A stretch of DNA of 64,000 nucleotides from CAJXSN01 sp947492235. GTDB taxonomy: Bacteria; Pseudomonadota; Alphaproteobacteria; Sphingomonadales; Sphingomonadaceae. The notes beneath the pieces were generated by a model. It made no database searches and was not told where the DNA came from. It saw nothing but the letters and a program-made list of their open reading frames with translations. The translations under genes and the position numbers were made by a program. Within the stretch, counting starts at the first letter, position 1. Each line of letters opens with the position of its first letter. The stretch is from NCBI RefSeq assembly GCF_042492175.1, contig NZ_CP170453.1:2418001-2482000 (forward strand). The letters are read 5' to 3'. This document shows positions 17,639 to 26,361 of this stretch, in pieces.

Positions 17639-18073
17639 ATGACCGAAACCTATATCGACCCGTCGCCCGCCAATTTTCAGGCGTTCAAGGACCTTCCGCG
17701 CGATCAGCCGATCCACATGCTCAACCTGCTGCTGTACCGTGACCACGCCGAATATCCGGAGGGCCACGAGCACCACGGCAATGGCTGGACTGGCCGCCGG
17801 GCCTACGAGGAATACGGCAAGACCAGCGGTCCGATCTTCCGCCGCGTGGGCGGCAGCATCGTGTGGCGCGGGACGTTCCAGACAATGGTGACCGGCCCCG
17901 ACGACCGCGCATGGCATGACGGGTTTGTTGCGCAGTACCCCAATGCAGGCGCGTTCTTCGAAATGATCAAGGACGCGGATTACCAGAAGGCCGTGGTCAA
18001 CCGCACCGCCGCCCTGGTCGACAGCCGCCTGATCCGTTTCAAGCCGGGCGAGGGCGGGGATGGGTTTGTGTAG
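17639..18073 (+). CDS. DUF1330-family protein
   Basis: A 144-residue protein with the ferredoxin-like alpha+beta fold expected for DUF1330. Visible features are PIHMLNLLLYRDHAEY at the N-terminus, RRVGGSIVWRGTF in the middle and FFEMIKDADYQKAVVNRTAALVDSRLIRF at the C-terminus. The family function is not established. ATG 17639 was chosen because it follows GGACTGAGGAG at fair spacing and starts the conserved region; the frame upstream runs into the acyl-CoA ligase gene. It may be cotranscribed with that ligase. It is convergent with the YHYH lipoprotein gene (18-nt gap). Confidence 0.85.
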   Translation: MTETYIDPSPANFQAFKDLPRDQPIHMLNLLLYRDHAEYPEGHEHHGNGWTGRRAYEEYGKTSGPIFRRVGGSIVWRGTFQTMVTGPDDRAWHDGFVAQYPNAGAFFEMIKDADYQKAVVNRTAALVDSRLIRFKPGEGGDGFV

Positions 18074-18091
18074 CGAACCTCCCGCTAACCT

Positions 18092-19126
18092 CTAACCCCT
18101 GGGCGGCGGGCCGCGCTGTGCGTCGGCGCTGGCGTCGCATTTGGCGTCTGGATCGCTGAGTGCGCATCCGGTTTGCCCGGTGTGGCATGGCAGGATGGCG
18201 TTCGATCCGGGTTCGTCCACGTGATAGTGATAACCGATCCCTTCAAGATCATGCCCACGGCACATATTTAGGTCTTCCGGTTCTTTCCCATCCAGGTTTA
18301 GCCGGGCAAGCAAAGGATAGCCGTCCAGTGCAATCCCGATTTTGGGGGCGTGCCCTTCGACCAAATCTTTCGTTAACAAACAATCGGTTGCCGCGTGAAG
18401 GTGATAGCCGACCGCAGTGTTTACATGCCCGCCGCAATCATCGAACGGCGCAAGCGTGTGTGCAGCCAGAATGGCATCGGTGGGTGCGGGTGCATCAAAC
18501 CGGGCGCCGCTGAAGGCAAGGCCAACACCCGAGCGGCTGACCCTTGGAGATACCGACTCGGCATTCACGGGTGTCAGAGGGATGACGTAGGTCTGGGTGG
18601 CCCCTTCCTCCACATAGGAGACTTCGCATTCCACACAGTAATTGCGGTATTCTTCAGCGACATCGGGCCGCGCCGCTGCTTCGCAGGCAATTTTGCTGTC
18701 GGTGACCCGGATATTGCCGGTTGAAATATCGTGCAGGGTGAAGTCGGGATCGTCGTAAAATTGAGCGAGCCGTTCGATGAAAGGCCCATCGGCATCATAG
18801 ACCTTGGCGCTTTCGAGCCAGATGCCGGATTTCTCCGGACCATCGGCGATATTTCTGGGGCAAAACGGACCAATTTTCTGATTGGCTGGGGCAGGGCCGA
18901 CTGTGATGGAAACGCACTGGCTCTCCTCTCCGCCAGAGAGAGTGCAGTCGACAATCGTGGGCGAGCCGATCACCGATTCCTGATCGAAGGATGCAATATA
19001 TTCCGGGAGCTCTCCGCCGCTCGATGCCGCGCCAGACTGTTCGCCGGTCTTTCCACCTTGGGTACAGCCAACCAAGCTGGCAGCACCGGACAACAAGGCA
19101 ATTTGCACAGCAGTTTTCGATCTCAT
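18092..19126 (-). CDS. YHYH-domain lipoprotein
   Basis: A 344-residue exported lipoprotein. The N-terminus has a basic start, a hydrophobic stretch and the lipobox SLVGC (Cys21). The C-terminal third carries the motifs GGHVNTAVGYHLHA and, near the end, GIGYHYHV, with GIALDGYPLLA between them, which is the pattern of the YHYH domain. Several cysteines (for example in CTLSGGEESQC, CVEC and CHTGQTGC) may form disulfides in the periplasm. The histidine motifs suggest metal binding, but no activity is established. ATG 19126 has GGGAGGGAAAG directly upstream; a longer reading frame starting at 19279 lacks a signal peptide at its start and is rejected. Confidence 0.85.
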   Translation of the reverse strand: MRSKTAVQIALLSGAASLVGCTQGGKTGEQSGAASSGGELPEYIASFDQESVIGSPTIVDCTLSGGEESQCVSITVGPAPANQKIGPFCPRNIADGPEKSGIWLESAKVYDADGPFIERLAQFYDDPDFTLHDISTGNIRVTDSKIACEAAARPDVAEEYRNYCVECEVSYVEEGATQTYVIPLTPVNAESVSPRVSRSGVGLAFSGARFDAPAPTDAILAAHTLAPFDDCGGHVNTAVGYHLHAATDCLLTKDLVEGHAPKIGIALDGYPLLARLNLDGKEPEDLNMCRGHDLEGIGYHYHVDEPGSNAILPCHTGQTGCALSDPDAKCDASADAQRGPPPRG

Positions 19127-19193
19127 GTCTTTCCCTCCCGTGATGATCGGGCGCCAAGTGTCTGCGATCGCGGCCCGAACGGTTGAGATGGTA

Positions 19194-20303
19194 TCACAAA
19201 AGCCGCATTTGCCCATCCTCTTCTGGTTTTTGGAATTGCGAGCAATCGAGCTCGAACTTAGGCGTCTCATCGCCTTCACCTATTCCCGCACGTTTGCAGG
19301 CCAGCTTAAATCGCGCACGGAACAAATCGGCCCAGACGCCACTTGGTTTCATGCGGGTGTGGAAATCGGGGTCGTTGTCTTTTCCGCCCCGGATCGAGCG
19401 GACGATGCGCATCACCTTGTCGCCGCGTTCGGGGTAGTGGACGCTGAGCCATTCGCGGAACAGCGGCGCGACTTCGTGGGGGAGGCGCAGGGGGATCCAG
19501 CCAGCGCTCCGTACGCCTAGCGCTGCTGCACGGGTGACGATTTCCTCCATGAATTCATCGGTAATCGCCGGGATGACAGGCGAGACGGAGCAATGCGTCG
19601 GCACGCCCGCTTCGGCCAATTTTCCCAGCGCTGCCAATCGCTTGACGGGGGAAGCTGCGCGTGGTTCCAGCTTGCCCGATAGCTTGGGGTCCAGACTGGT
19701 CACCGATATCGCCACCGCCACCAGCCGCAGCTCCGCCATCTCCTCCAGCAGGTCCAGATCGGCCAGAATGCGGTCCGATTTGGTGGTGATGGTGACCGGG
19801 TGTCGCGCGTCCAGACACACCTCAAGCAGCTCGCGAGTGATGCGGTAATCGCGCTCGATCGGCTGATAGGGATCGGTGTTTGTCCCCATCGCAATCGGGC
19901 GCGGGCGGTATTTGGGGCGCGCCAGCGTCTCGCGCAGCAGTTTCGCCGCATCGGGCTTGGCGAAAAGCTGTGTCTCGAAATCGAGGCCGGGGGAGAGATC
20001 GTGATAGGCGTGGGTGGGGCGGGCAAAGCAATAGACGCAGCCGTGCTCGCACCCGCGATAGGCGTTGATCGAGCGGTCGAACGGAATGTCGGGCGATTGA
20101 TTGAAGGACAGGATCGACTTGGGCCGCTCCTCGGTCACTTGAGTGCGGAGTTTGGGCGGTTTCCCGTCCAGTATCTCCATGTGATCGCGCCAGTCACCAT
20201 CCGCCTCGCGGGCCGCCAAGCCGAAGCGGGTCGGCACATCGCCGCTCTGGGCACCGCGTCCGGTTGTTGGGGGTTCGATTCGGCGTTGCATCGGGTAGAA
20301 CAT
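19194..20303 (-). CDS. Radical SAM protein, PA0069 family
   Basis: A 369-residue protein with the radical-SAM cluster motif CEHGCVYC (Cys85, Cys89, Cys92) inside NAYRGCEHGCVYCFARPTHAY. TNTDPYQPIER, TTKSDRI and IPLRLPHEV follow. This matches the PA0069/Rv2578c group related to spore-photoproduct-lyase-like radical SAM proteins, whose substrate is not known. It would bind a 4Fe-4S cluster and cleave S-adenosylmethionine. The start is uncertain: ATG at 20303 or ATG at 20291 (MQRRIEPP); neither has a clear ribosome-binding site. Confidence 0.9.
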   Translation of the reverse strand: MFYPMQRRIEPPTTGRGAQSGDVPTRFGLAAREADGDWRDHMEILDGKPPKLRTQVTEERPKSILSFNQSPDIPFDRSINAYRGCEHGCVYCFARPTHAYHDLSPGLDFETQLFAKPDAAKLLRETLARPKYRPRPIAMGTNTDPYQPIERDYRITRELLEVCLDARHPVTITTKSDRILADLDLLEEMAELRLVAVAISVTSLDPKLSGKLEPRAASPVKRLAALGKLAEAGVPTHCSVSPVIPAITDEFMEEIVTRAAALGVRSAGWIPLRLPHEVAPLFREWLSVHYPERGDKVMRIVRSIRGGKDNDPDFHTRMKPSGVWADLFRARFKLACKRAGIGEGDETPKFELDCSQFQKPEEDGQMRLL

Positions 20304-20373
20304 AGCAGGAACATAGGTTCTGGGACACGCTTTGATTGCGGGTGCCGGACTTAGGGACGCATCGCATAAATTT

Positions 20374-20551
20374 GGTTCGCGCAGAGGGCGCAGAGGGCCG
20401 CAGAGACGTTGCTGTATGATTACAGCGCAGACGCTTGAATCATCCCGTCAAGATTCGAGCAGCGGCTATTTTGGAGGGCACTTCGTGCCGGGGCGTCACG
20501 ACATCTCTGTGATCTCTGCGCACTTCTTCCTCCGCGATCTCTGCGCGAACC
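20374..20551. repeat. MITE-like palindromic element with terminal inverted repeats, in a 300-nt gene-free spacer
   Basis: The spacer 20304-20603 between the radical SAM gene and moaB holds no convincing gene. It contains ggttcgcgcagag (20374-20386) and its exact reverse complement ctctgcgcgaacc (20539-20551). Next to the ends are short iterated gcagag / ctctgcg words. The interior has a perfect hairpin gctgta-tgat-tacagc (20411-20426). This looks like a small non-autonomous repeat element of about 180 bp; no transposase is encoded. Confidence 0.6.
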
Positions 20552-20603
20552 CAACTACGCTTGCATCAGTCGCGATATAAGGAACTCGAAGCGCGTCGGC
20601 CCG

Positions 20604-21131
20604 TCACGTTTCCCGCAGACGGGGCATCAGCTCGACGAAATTGCAGGGGCGGTTCCGGCTATCGAGTTGTTCGGCCAAGATCCCGTCCCAGCCATCCTTC
20701 ACCGCACCATTCGAACCGGGCAATGCGAAGATATAGGTGCCGCGCGCCACCACGGCGCAGGCGCGGCTCTGGATAGTGCTGGTGCCGATGGTTTTCAGGC
20801 TGAGATAGCGGAACAGCTCGCCAAAGCCGGGAATATCGCGCGTCTTGACTTGCTGCAGCGCCTCCGGGGTCACATCGCGGCCCGTTAGGCCGGTGCCGCC
20901 CGTGGTCACAACCGCGTCGATAGTTTCGTCGTCGATCCAGCGGTGCAGATGCGCGGCGATTTCCTCGGCATTGTCCTTGCTGATCTCTCGGGTCGCCAGT
21001 TCATGGCCTGCGCCCTCGATCCGCTCCGCCAGAATATCGCCGGAGGTATCATCCTTTGCCGTGCGCGTATCCGATACCGTCAGCAGCGCGATCCGGATGG
21101 GCTTGAATTCGCGGTCCGGATCGATCGCCAT
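20604..21131 (-). CDS. moaB: Molybdenum cofactor biosynthesis protein B
   Basis: A 175-residue MogA/MoaB-family protein. The molybdopterin-binding motif TTGGTGLTGRDVTPEAL and the later FALPGSNGAVKDGWDGIL segment are characteristic. The family adenylates molybdopterin before metal insertion, or supports that step. ATG 21131 overlaps the stop of the lytic transglycosylase by one base, so translation is probably coupled. The longer frame reaching 21188 would overlap that gene further and lacks homology. No other molybdenum gene is nearby. Confidence 0.93.
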   Translation of the reverse strand: MAIDPDREFKPIRIALLTVSDTRTAKDDTSGDILAERIEGAGHELATREISKDNAEEIAAHLHRWIDDETIDAVVTTGGTGLTGRDVTPEALQQVKTRDIPGFGELFRYLSLKTIGTSTIQSRACAVVARGTYIFALPGSNGAVKDGWDGILAEQLDSRNRPCNFVELMPRLRET

Positions 21132-22897
21132 CAGTTGCCGCCGCTCATGCTCGCAAAGTCGACGCCGGTCGCCGGGAAGGCGGGCCACTGGCCCTGCGCC
21201 AGCGCGGTGCGGGTCGGGGAGCGGGTCGCAGCCTGCCGCTCATACATCCAGTAATTGCGCATCACGATGGCGACATAGCCACGCGTTTCCCAATAGGGGA
21301 TCGATTCCATGTAGAGCAACGGATCGTCCTGGTCGCGGATTTCGCTGTTCCAGCGGCTGATCGGGCTGAGGCCGGCATTGTAGGCAGCCATGATCTTGGG
21401 CAATTTGCCCTGTGTCGCGCCGCTATCACGCAGCATTTCGAGATGGCTCTGGCCAAAGGCGAGATTGATTTCGGGGTCCGACAGATCGCTGGCCGTGCCG
21501 CGCACGCCGAGCTTTCCGGCATGGTCTCTGGCCGCAGCAGGCATGATCTGCATCAGGCCGCGCGCACCGGCGGGGCTGACGACTTTCGCGCGGAAATTCG
21601 ATTCCTGTAGCGTGTGCGCATAGGCGAGCGCGGGGTCCACTTTCCATCCGTCGATCGGCTTCCAGCGCGGGGTCGGGAAGCGCAGAGCAGGCTCGCGCTG
21701 TGCTCCGGACGGGGCGTTATGCGCCATCCACAGCTGCGTACCGGGCAGGCCAAGCTCGCGGGCGAGGCGTGACAGGGCCTGATATTGGGCCGGATCGCCG
21801 ATGCGCGCCTGATGGCGCAGGATTTCGTCGGCCAGATCGTCGCGGCCAATCTCTGCCAGAGCGACGGTGGCGCGAACATTGGCGTTGCCGCGCAGGGCCT
21901 GCCAGTCGGCTGCATCCAGATCGGGGGTAATGCCGCCTTCCGGCAGCGCCTGACCCAGCGCTTCGCGAGCCAGCATACCGTACAGGGTTTCGTCCATCAG
22001 CGCCGCGCCGCGCAGATGTTCGGCAGCGGATTCAGGTTGACGACAGCGGACGAGAGCTCTGCTGGCCCAGTAATGGGCAGCGGCGGCGAGCTCGACATTG
22101 ATCGCTCCGGCAGCGGCGCTGCGGAACGCGTTCGCGGCGGTCTGGCAATCGCCAAGACGCCAGGCGGCAAGGCCGTGGACCCAGTCACCCTCGGCAACCC
22201 ACGCGCCGGTGCCCTCTGCCACCGTGCGGGCCATCGCCATGGCGGCGGGATCATTGTTCTCTATGTAATAGCTCCACGCGACCTTCTGACGCCATTCGGC
22301 ACGGGCAGCGGTGGAAAGCGAGGCATCGACCCCGTCGAGCAATTGGCGCGCACCATCGGGATCGTCGTTCTTGATCCGGTCATTGATCGCATTGCGGATG
22401 CTGGACGGCATGGTGCCGTCATCAACGGGGCGGGGGCGCAGGCGCTTGGAGGCGTAGGATTGCCGGACAAAGCCCTGCTCACGCGGCAGATAGGGGGCGG
22501 ACATCATTCCGCGCTTCATACCCAGGGCACCCATCCGCTCCGCCTGCGGAAGATAGGTTCCTTCGGCGAGCCATGCCTGAATAGCCGGCAATTCGACGCG
22601 CGGGCTGTTCGCGTGAAGATAATATTCGGCCTTCGCCACGGCGTGCAGCGGACCATCGGCGCGCTGCGACAGAAGGCTCTCGACATCGCCCCAGCGTTCA
22701 GCGTCGATCGCACGGAATAGATCGGCGTAATATTGCCGGTCAGACGTGCTTAGGAGCTGGGGGACGTTGTTGGAGACGCTTTTGGCGCGGAAATATTCGG
22801 CGCTGGTATTGGCGGCCGCAGGTAAGGCCGTTGTGCCCATGCACAGGGCGGCGAAGCCCAGAAATGCGGGTCGTAAAATTGCGGCAGCCGAAGTCAT
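21131..22897 (-). CDS. slt: Soluble lytic murein transglycosylase
   Basis: A 588-residue periplasmic enzyme that cleaves the glycan strands of peptidoglycan to give 1,6-anhydro ends. A signal peptide ends near ALPAAANTS. The long alpha-superhelical region (about 40-400) is rich in alanine/arginine helices as in the Slt70 doughnut domain. The C-terminal SLT domain has the catalytic Glu in TLQESNFRAKVVSPAGARG, then GLMQIMPAAA and MAAYNAGLSP. ATG 22897 is preferred to ATG 22912 because GGACAG precedes it at suitable spacing. The upstream glycosylase-like gene ends at 22900, so the two are tightly coupled. Confidence 0.93.
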   Translation of the reverse strand: MTSAAAILRPAFLGFAALCMGTTALPAAANTSAEYFRAKSVSNNVPQLLSTSDRQYYADLFRAIDAERWGDVESLLSQRADGPLHAVAKAEYYLHANSPRVELPAIQAWLAEGTYLPQAERMGALGMKRGMMSAPYLPREQGFVRQSYASKRLRPRPVDDGTMPSSIRNAINDRIKNDDPDGARQLLDGVDASLSTAARAEWRQKVAWSYYIENNDPAAMAMARTVAEGTGAWVAEGDWVHGLAAWRLGDCQTAANAFRSAAAGAINVELAAAAHYWASRALVRCRQPESAAEHLRGAALMDETLYGMLAREALGQALPEGGITPDLDAADWQALRGNANVRATVALAEIGRDDLADEILRHQARIGDPAQYQALSRLARELGLPGTQLWMAHNAPSGAQREPALRFPTPRWKPIDGWKVDPALAYAHTLQESNFRAKVVSPAGARGLMQIMPAAARDHAGKLGVRGTASDLSDPEINLAFGQSHLEMLRDSGATQGKLPKIMAAYNAGLSPISRWNSEIRDQDDPLLYMESIPYWETRGYVAIVMRNYWMYERQAATRSPTRTALAQGQWPAFPATGVDFASMSGGN

Positions 22898-22899
22898 TA

Positions 22900-23721
22900 T
22901 CAATCTGTCCATTCAAGCCATTGTTGCCAAAACCGCTTCCGTTGACTGGCGCTTCTGAGAAGCGAACCAAGCTCGGGCGCGGCCAACAGAGGGACGCTGC
23001 GTCCTTCATGGTTAAAACTTCGTAAATTCGCAGCGTCTTGCGCCGGTTCGTGCGCGACAAGCGGCAAAATGCGGCGTCCGAAGACAATTATGCGTTCGGG
23101 GGCCGCGAGGCCGAGGTGATGGCGGACAATCGCGCCGTGGCCGGATGCGACCAGTTCATCCCAATCAGGCTGCAATGCGTGGGTCGGCAGAGCCGAGGCA
23201 ATGTAGCAATCAGTCTCACCCAGACCCATGGCGCGTTGCATTGCGACCAGCATGGCGCCGCGCGGCCCGTCCAGAAGCCGTTCCCGATCCTCCGCCTCGG
23301 GTTGGGGAACGAGAAAGAGGTGGTTCGCCCCGGCTGTGCCGCGCGCAGGGATGCGGTGGGGCGTGGGGCCACTGCCTTCTCCATCGGACCCATCATCTTT
23401 TTTGCCAGCCCACCAGTCCTGAAAAGCTGCCAGTTCGGTCGGCCACTCCTCGGGCGATCCCGCCATTGGAACCGCCTTCGCAACCGTAATGCGCTCCCCG
23501 CCGACCGGTTTCACCGGAGGCGGGGTCTTCTTGCGAATGACCGGTTGCTGTGCGCTGGGTTCCGTAACGTCGGTGACCGGCTTGGCGGTTTCCGCATCAA
23601 GCCAGACGGAGTGTTCGTCCTGAAAATCCGCAGTGAGCCCGGCCTGCCGCCACCAGTCCAGCGCAGCCTCGATTTCGCGCTTCGCATCGGGTGCGTGGGT
23701 TGGGGTTTCAGTGGGAACCAT
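22900..23721 (-). CDS. Degenerate uracil-DNA-glycosylase-superfamily protein
   Basis: A 273-residue protein. Residues about 130-273 can be laid along family 4 uracil-DNA glycosylases: HLFLVPQPEAEDRERLLDGP where active enzymes have GEAPG-E-D, then IIVFGRRILPLV and a C-terminal PLLAAPELGSLLR in place of the His-Pro motif. The active-site motif and the catalytic histidine are therefore not recognisable. Only one cysteine occurs in the whole protein, so the usual four-cysteine Fe-S site is absent. The N-terminal 120 residues are proline-rich and low in complexity. It may be a non-catalytic relative or have a changed activity. It is the first gene of the glycosylase-like / transglycosylase / moaB unit and is divergent from ETF-QO. 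Confidence 0.65.
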   Translation of the reverse strand: MVPTETPTHAPDAKREIEAALDWWRQAGLTADFQDEHSVWLDAETAKPVTDVTEPSAQQPVIRKKTPPPVKPVGGERITVAKAVPMAGSPEEWPTELAAFQDWWAGKKDDGSDGEGSGPTPHRIPARGTAGANHLFLVPQPEAEDRERLLDGPRGAMLVAMQRAMGLGETDCYIASALPTHALQPDWDELVASGHGAIVRHHLGLAAPERIIVFGRRILPLVAHEPAQDAANLRSFNHEGRSVPLLAAPELGSLLRSASQRKRFWQQWLEWTD

Positions 23722-23846
23722 GGCCGTATGCAGGTCTTGACCTCAAGCAGTCCGGCAATCAAGGGTTTCTGCGAGATTGCGCGCCGTTTTGGACAGCCCG
23801 AACACGGCGCGCCGCGACGATAGATTACACAGGGAAAAATGCAGTC

Positions 23847-25493
23847 ATGAGCGAACGGGAATCCATGCCATGCGACGTCGTCATTGTTGGCGGCGGTGTA
23901 GCGGGTCTTGCAGCGGCGATCCGGCTCAAACAGATCAATGAAGAGCTGGAAGTTGTAATTCTTGAAAAGGGCTCCGAAATCGGGGCGCATATCCTGTCGG
24001 GCGCGGTGGTCGATCCCAAGGCGCTGGACGAGCTGCTGCCCGAATGGCGCGATATGGATTGCCCGATGGCGGAGACGCCGGTGACGGACAATCTGCACTG
24101 GGTGCTGAGCAAGGGTGGCCAGTGGAACATGCCGCATCTGATGATGCCGCCCTTCATGTCCAATACCGGCAATTACACCGGCTCGCTGGGCAATCTGTCG
24201 CGCTGGATGGCGGAGCAGGCCGAGGGACTGGGCGTGATGGTCTTCCCCGGCTTCCCTGCCAGCGAAGTGATGTTCAACGATGCGGGCGCTGTCACCGGCG
24301 TCATCACGCAGGATATGGGCATTGCCGAGGATGGCTCGCAGAAGGGCGATTACCAGCCGGGCATGGAAATCCATGCGAAATACACTCTGTTCGCAGAGGG
24401 GGTGCGCGGTAATCTGACCAAGCAGCTGAAGGCGCGTTACAATCTCGAGGCGGATTGCCAGCCGCAGGTTTACGGGCTGGGCATCAAGGAATTGTGGGAT
24501 ATCGACCCTGCCAAGCATAAGCCGGGCCGGGTGATCCATACGCAGGGCTGGCCCTTGTCCGAAAGCCACAGCTGGGGCGGCGGGTTTATCTACCATCAGG
24601 CGAATGGTCAGGTCGCGCTCGGCTTCGTGACGGCGCTGGATTATCACAACCCCTATGTCTCGCCGTTTCAGGAATTCCAGCGGTGGAAGACCCATCCCAA
24701 GGTTCGCGAGATCCTCGAAGGCGGGAAGCGCGTGGCGTATGGTGCCCGCGCGATCAATGAAGGCGGCTGGCAGTCTGTGCCCAAGCTTGCCTTCCCCGGC
24801 GGCGCGCTGGTCGGCTGCGCAGCGGGCTTCGTGAACGTCCCACGGATCAAAGGCAGCCACACCGCGATGAAGAGCGGGATGCTGGCCGCAGAAAGCATCG
24901 CCGCGGCGGTTGCGGCAGGGCACGAGCATACCGAGCTGATGGAATACGACACGGCGGTGCGCGACAGCTGGATCGCCAAGGAATTGAAGCTGGTCCAGAA
25001 CGCGCAACCTGCGGTGAGCAAGTTCGGCGGCGATATCGGCACCATCGTAGCTGGCGCGGATATGTGGATGCGCACGCTGAAAATCGGCCTGCCGATTGCG
25101 ATGAAGCACAAGCCCGATCACGAGCATCTGCACCGGGCGGATCTGTACCAGCCGATCCACTATCCCAAGCCCGACGGCGAGATCACTTTCGACCGTTTGA
25201 CCTCGGTGTCTTTCAGCTACACCAACCATGCGGAGGACCAGCCGGTCCACCTCAAGGTGAAGGATCTGGAGCTGCAACGCGAAAGCGAGCTGGGCGTCTA
25301 TGGCGGGCCGTCCAACCGGTACTGCCCGGCGGGCGTCTATGAATGGCTGATCGAGGAGGGCCAGGAGCCCAAATTCCAGATCAACAGCCAGAACTGTGTT
25401 CACTGCAAGACCTGCGATATCAAGGACCCGAACCAGAACATCGAATGGACGACGCCGGAGGGCGGCGGCGGGCCGAACTATCCGAATATGTGA
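23847..25493 (+). CDS. Electron-transfer flavoprotein-ubiquinone oxidoreductase
   Basis: A 548-residue enzyme that passes electrons from electron-transfer flavoprotein to ubiquinone at the membrane, serving fatty-acid and amino-acid oxidation. The FAD Rossmann motif VVIVGGGVAGLAAAIRL is at the N-terminus. The middle carries GLGIKELWDIDP, and GCAAGFVNVPRIKGSHTAMKSG is the typical ubiquinone/FAD region. The C-terminus has the 4Fe-4S ligands CPAGVYEW and CVHCKTCDIKDP, followed by the usual IEWTTPEGGGGPNYPNM ending. ATG 23847 is chosen as the start of homology. The gene is divergent from the glycosylase-like gene across 125 nt. Confidence 0.97.
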   Translation: MSERESMPCDVVIVGGGVAGLAAAIRLKQINEELEVVILEKGSEIGAHILSGAVVDPKALDELLPEWRDMDCPMAETPVTDNLHWVLSKGGQWNMPHLMMPPFMSNTGNYTGSLGNLSRWMAEQAEGLGVMVFPGFPASEVMFNDAGAVTGVITQDMGIAEDGSQKGDYQPGMEIHAKYTLFAEGVRGNLTKQLKARYNLEADCQPQVYGLGIKELWDIDPAKHKPGRVIHTQGWPLSESHSWGGGFIYHQANGQVALGFVTALDYHNPYVSPFQEFQRWKTHPKVREILEGGKRVAYGARAINEGGWQSVPKLAFPGGALVGCAAGFVNVPRIKGSHTAMKSGMLAAESIAAAVAAGHEHTELMEYDTAVRDSWIAKELKLVQNAQPAVSKFGGDIGTIVAGADMWMRTLKIGLPIAMKHKPDHEHLHRADLYQPIHYPKPDGEITFDRLTSVSFSYTNHAEDQPVHLKVKDLELQRESELGVYGGPSNRYCPAGVYEWLIEEGQEPKFQINSQNCVHCKTCDIKDPNQNIEWTTPEGGGGPNYPNM

Positions 25494-25542
25494 CGCGCTT
25501 TCGCCGCTACCCTTTCGTTTGCAATGATCAGGAACGGCTACT

Positions 25543-26361
25543 TTGCCCGTCATCGAAACTGCCTACGCCAAGATCAACCTGGCGCTGCATATCCAGCGTC
25601 GGCGCGATGACGGCTATCACGAGCTGGAAACGCTGTTCGCCTTTGTGGATGCAGGCGATACACTAACAGCGCGTGCGGCAGAGGCAGACAGGCTCCAAGT
25701 TCGGGGCGAATTTGTCGATGCGCTGGATGATCCTTTCGATAATCTGGTGATGAAGGCTCTGACCAAGCTTCCGCGTCCGGGCGGGATCGAGCTTCTGCTT
25801 GAGAAAAACCTGCCGGTGGCAGCCGGGCTGGGAGGGGGCAGCGCGGATGCGGGCGCGGTGTTCCGTGTTGTGCGGGATATGCATGGTCTACCCGACGACT
25901 GGCACACCCGCGCCGCCAAACTCGGCGCGGATGTTCCAGCCTGCGTCGACAGTGTCACGTGCATCGGGCGCGGGACGGGCACGGAGCTGGCCCCGATCAA
26001 GAACGATTTGGCGGGCACTCCGGTGCTGTTGGTCAATCCCCGCGTGATGATCTTCACGCCGCAGGTTTTTACCGAATGGAAGGGTATCGGCGGAGGTCCG
26101 TTGAAAGGCGAGACGGCCCGCGAAATTGCGATGTCCGGCGGAAATGATCTGCAGAAGATCGTCACCGAGGACCTGCAGATACTCGAGGTCATTCTCGCGT
26201 TGAACAGTCTGTCGGACACGAACCCCGTCCTGCACCGGATGTCCGGCTCTGGCGCTACTTGCTTTGCCTTGTACGAAACAAACGAAGCGCGCGATGATGC
26301 GCTGCGCGAAATCAACACGCGCCATCCGGAGTGGTGGACGCTGACAGGAAATCTCAGATGA
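25543..26361 (+). CDS. ispE: 4-diphosphocytidyl-2-C-methyl-D-erythritol kinase
   Basis: A 272-residue GHMP kinase of the non-mevalonate isoprenoid pathway. The N-terminus AYAKINLALHIQRRRDDGYHELET is diagnostic, the ATP-binding glycine loop is PVAAGLGGGSADAGAV and the C-terminal MSGSGATCFALY segment completes the fold. The start codon is TTG at 25543, supported by AGGAACG upstream and by the absence of an in-frame ATG near the conserved N-terminus. It overlaps the next gene by 4 nt (ATGA). Confidence 0.95.
   Translation: MPVIETAYAKINLALHIQRRRDDGYHELETLFAFVDAGDTLTARAAEADRLQVRGEFVDALDDPFDNLVMKALTKLPRPGGIELLLEKNLPVAAGLGGGSADAGAVFRVVRDMHGLPDDWHTRAAKLGADVPACVDSVTCIGRGTGTELAPIKNDLAGTPVLLVNPRVMIFTPQVFTEWKGIGGGPLKGETAREIAMSGGNDLQKIVTEDLQILEVILALNSLSDTNPVLHRMSGSGATCFALYETNEARDDALREINTRHPEWWTLTGNLR

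Noticed and set aside
23511..25553. A 680-codon minus-strand open frame opposite ETF-ubiquinone oxidoreductase.
   Set aside because: The plus-strand gene has unambiguous FAD and Fe-S motifs; the antisense frame has only compositional bias.
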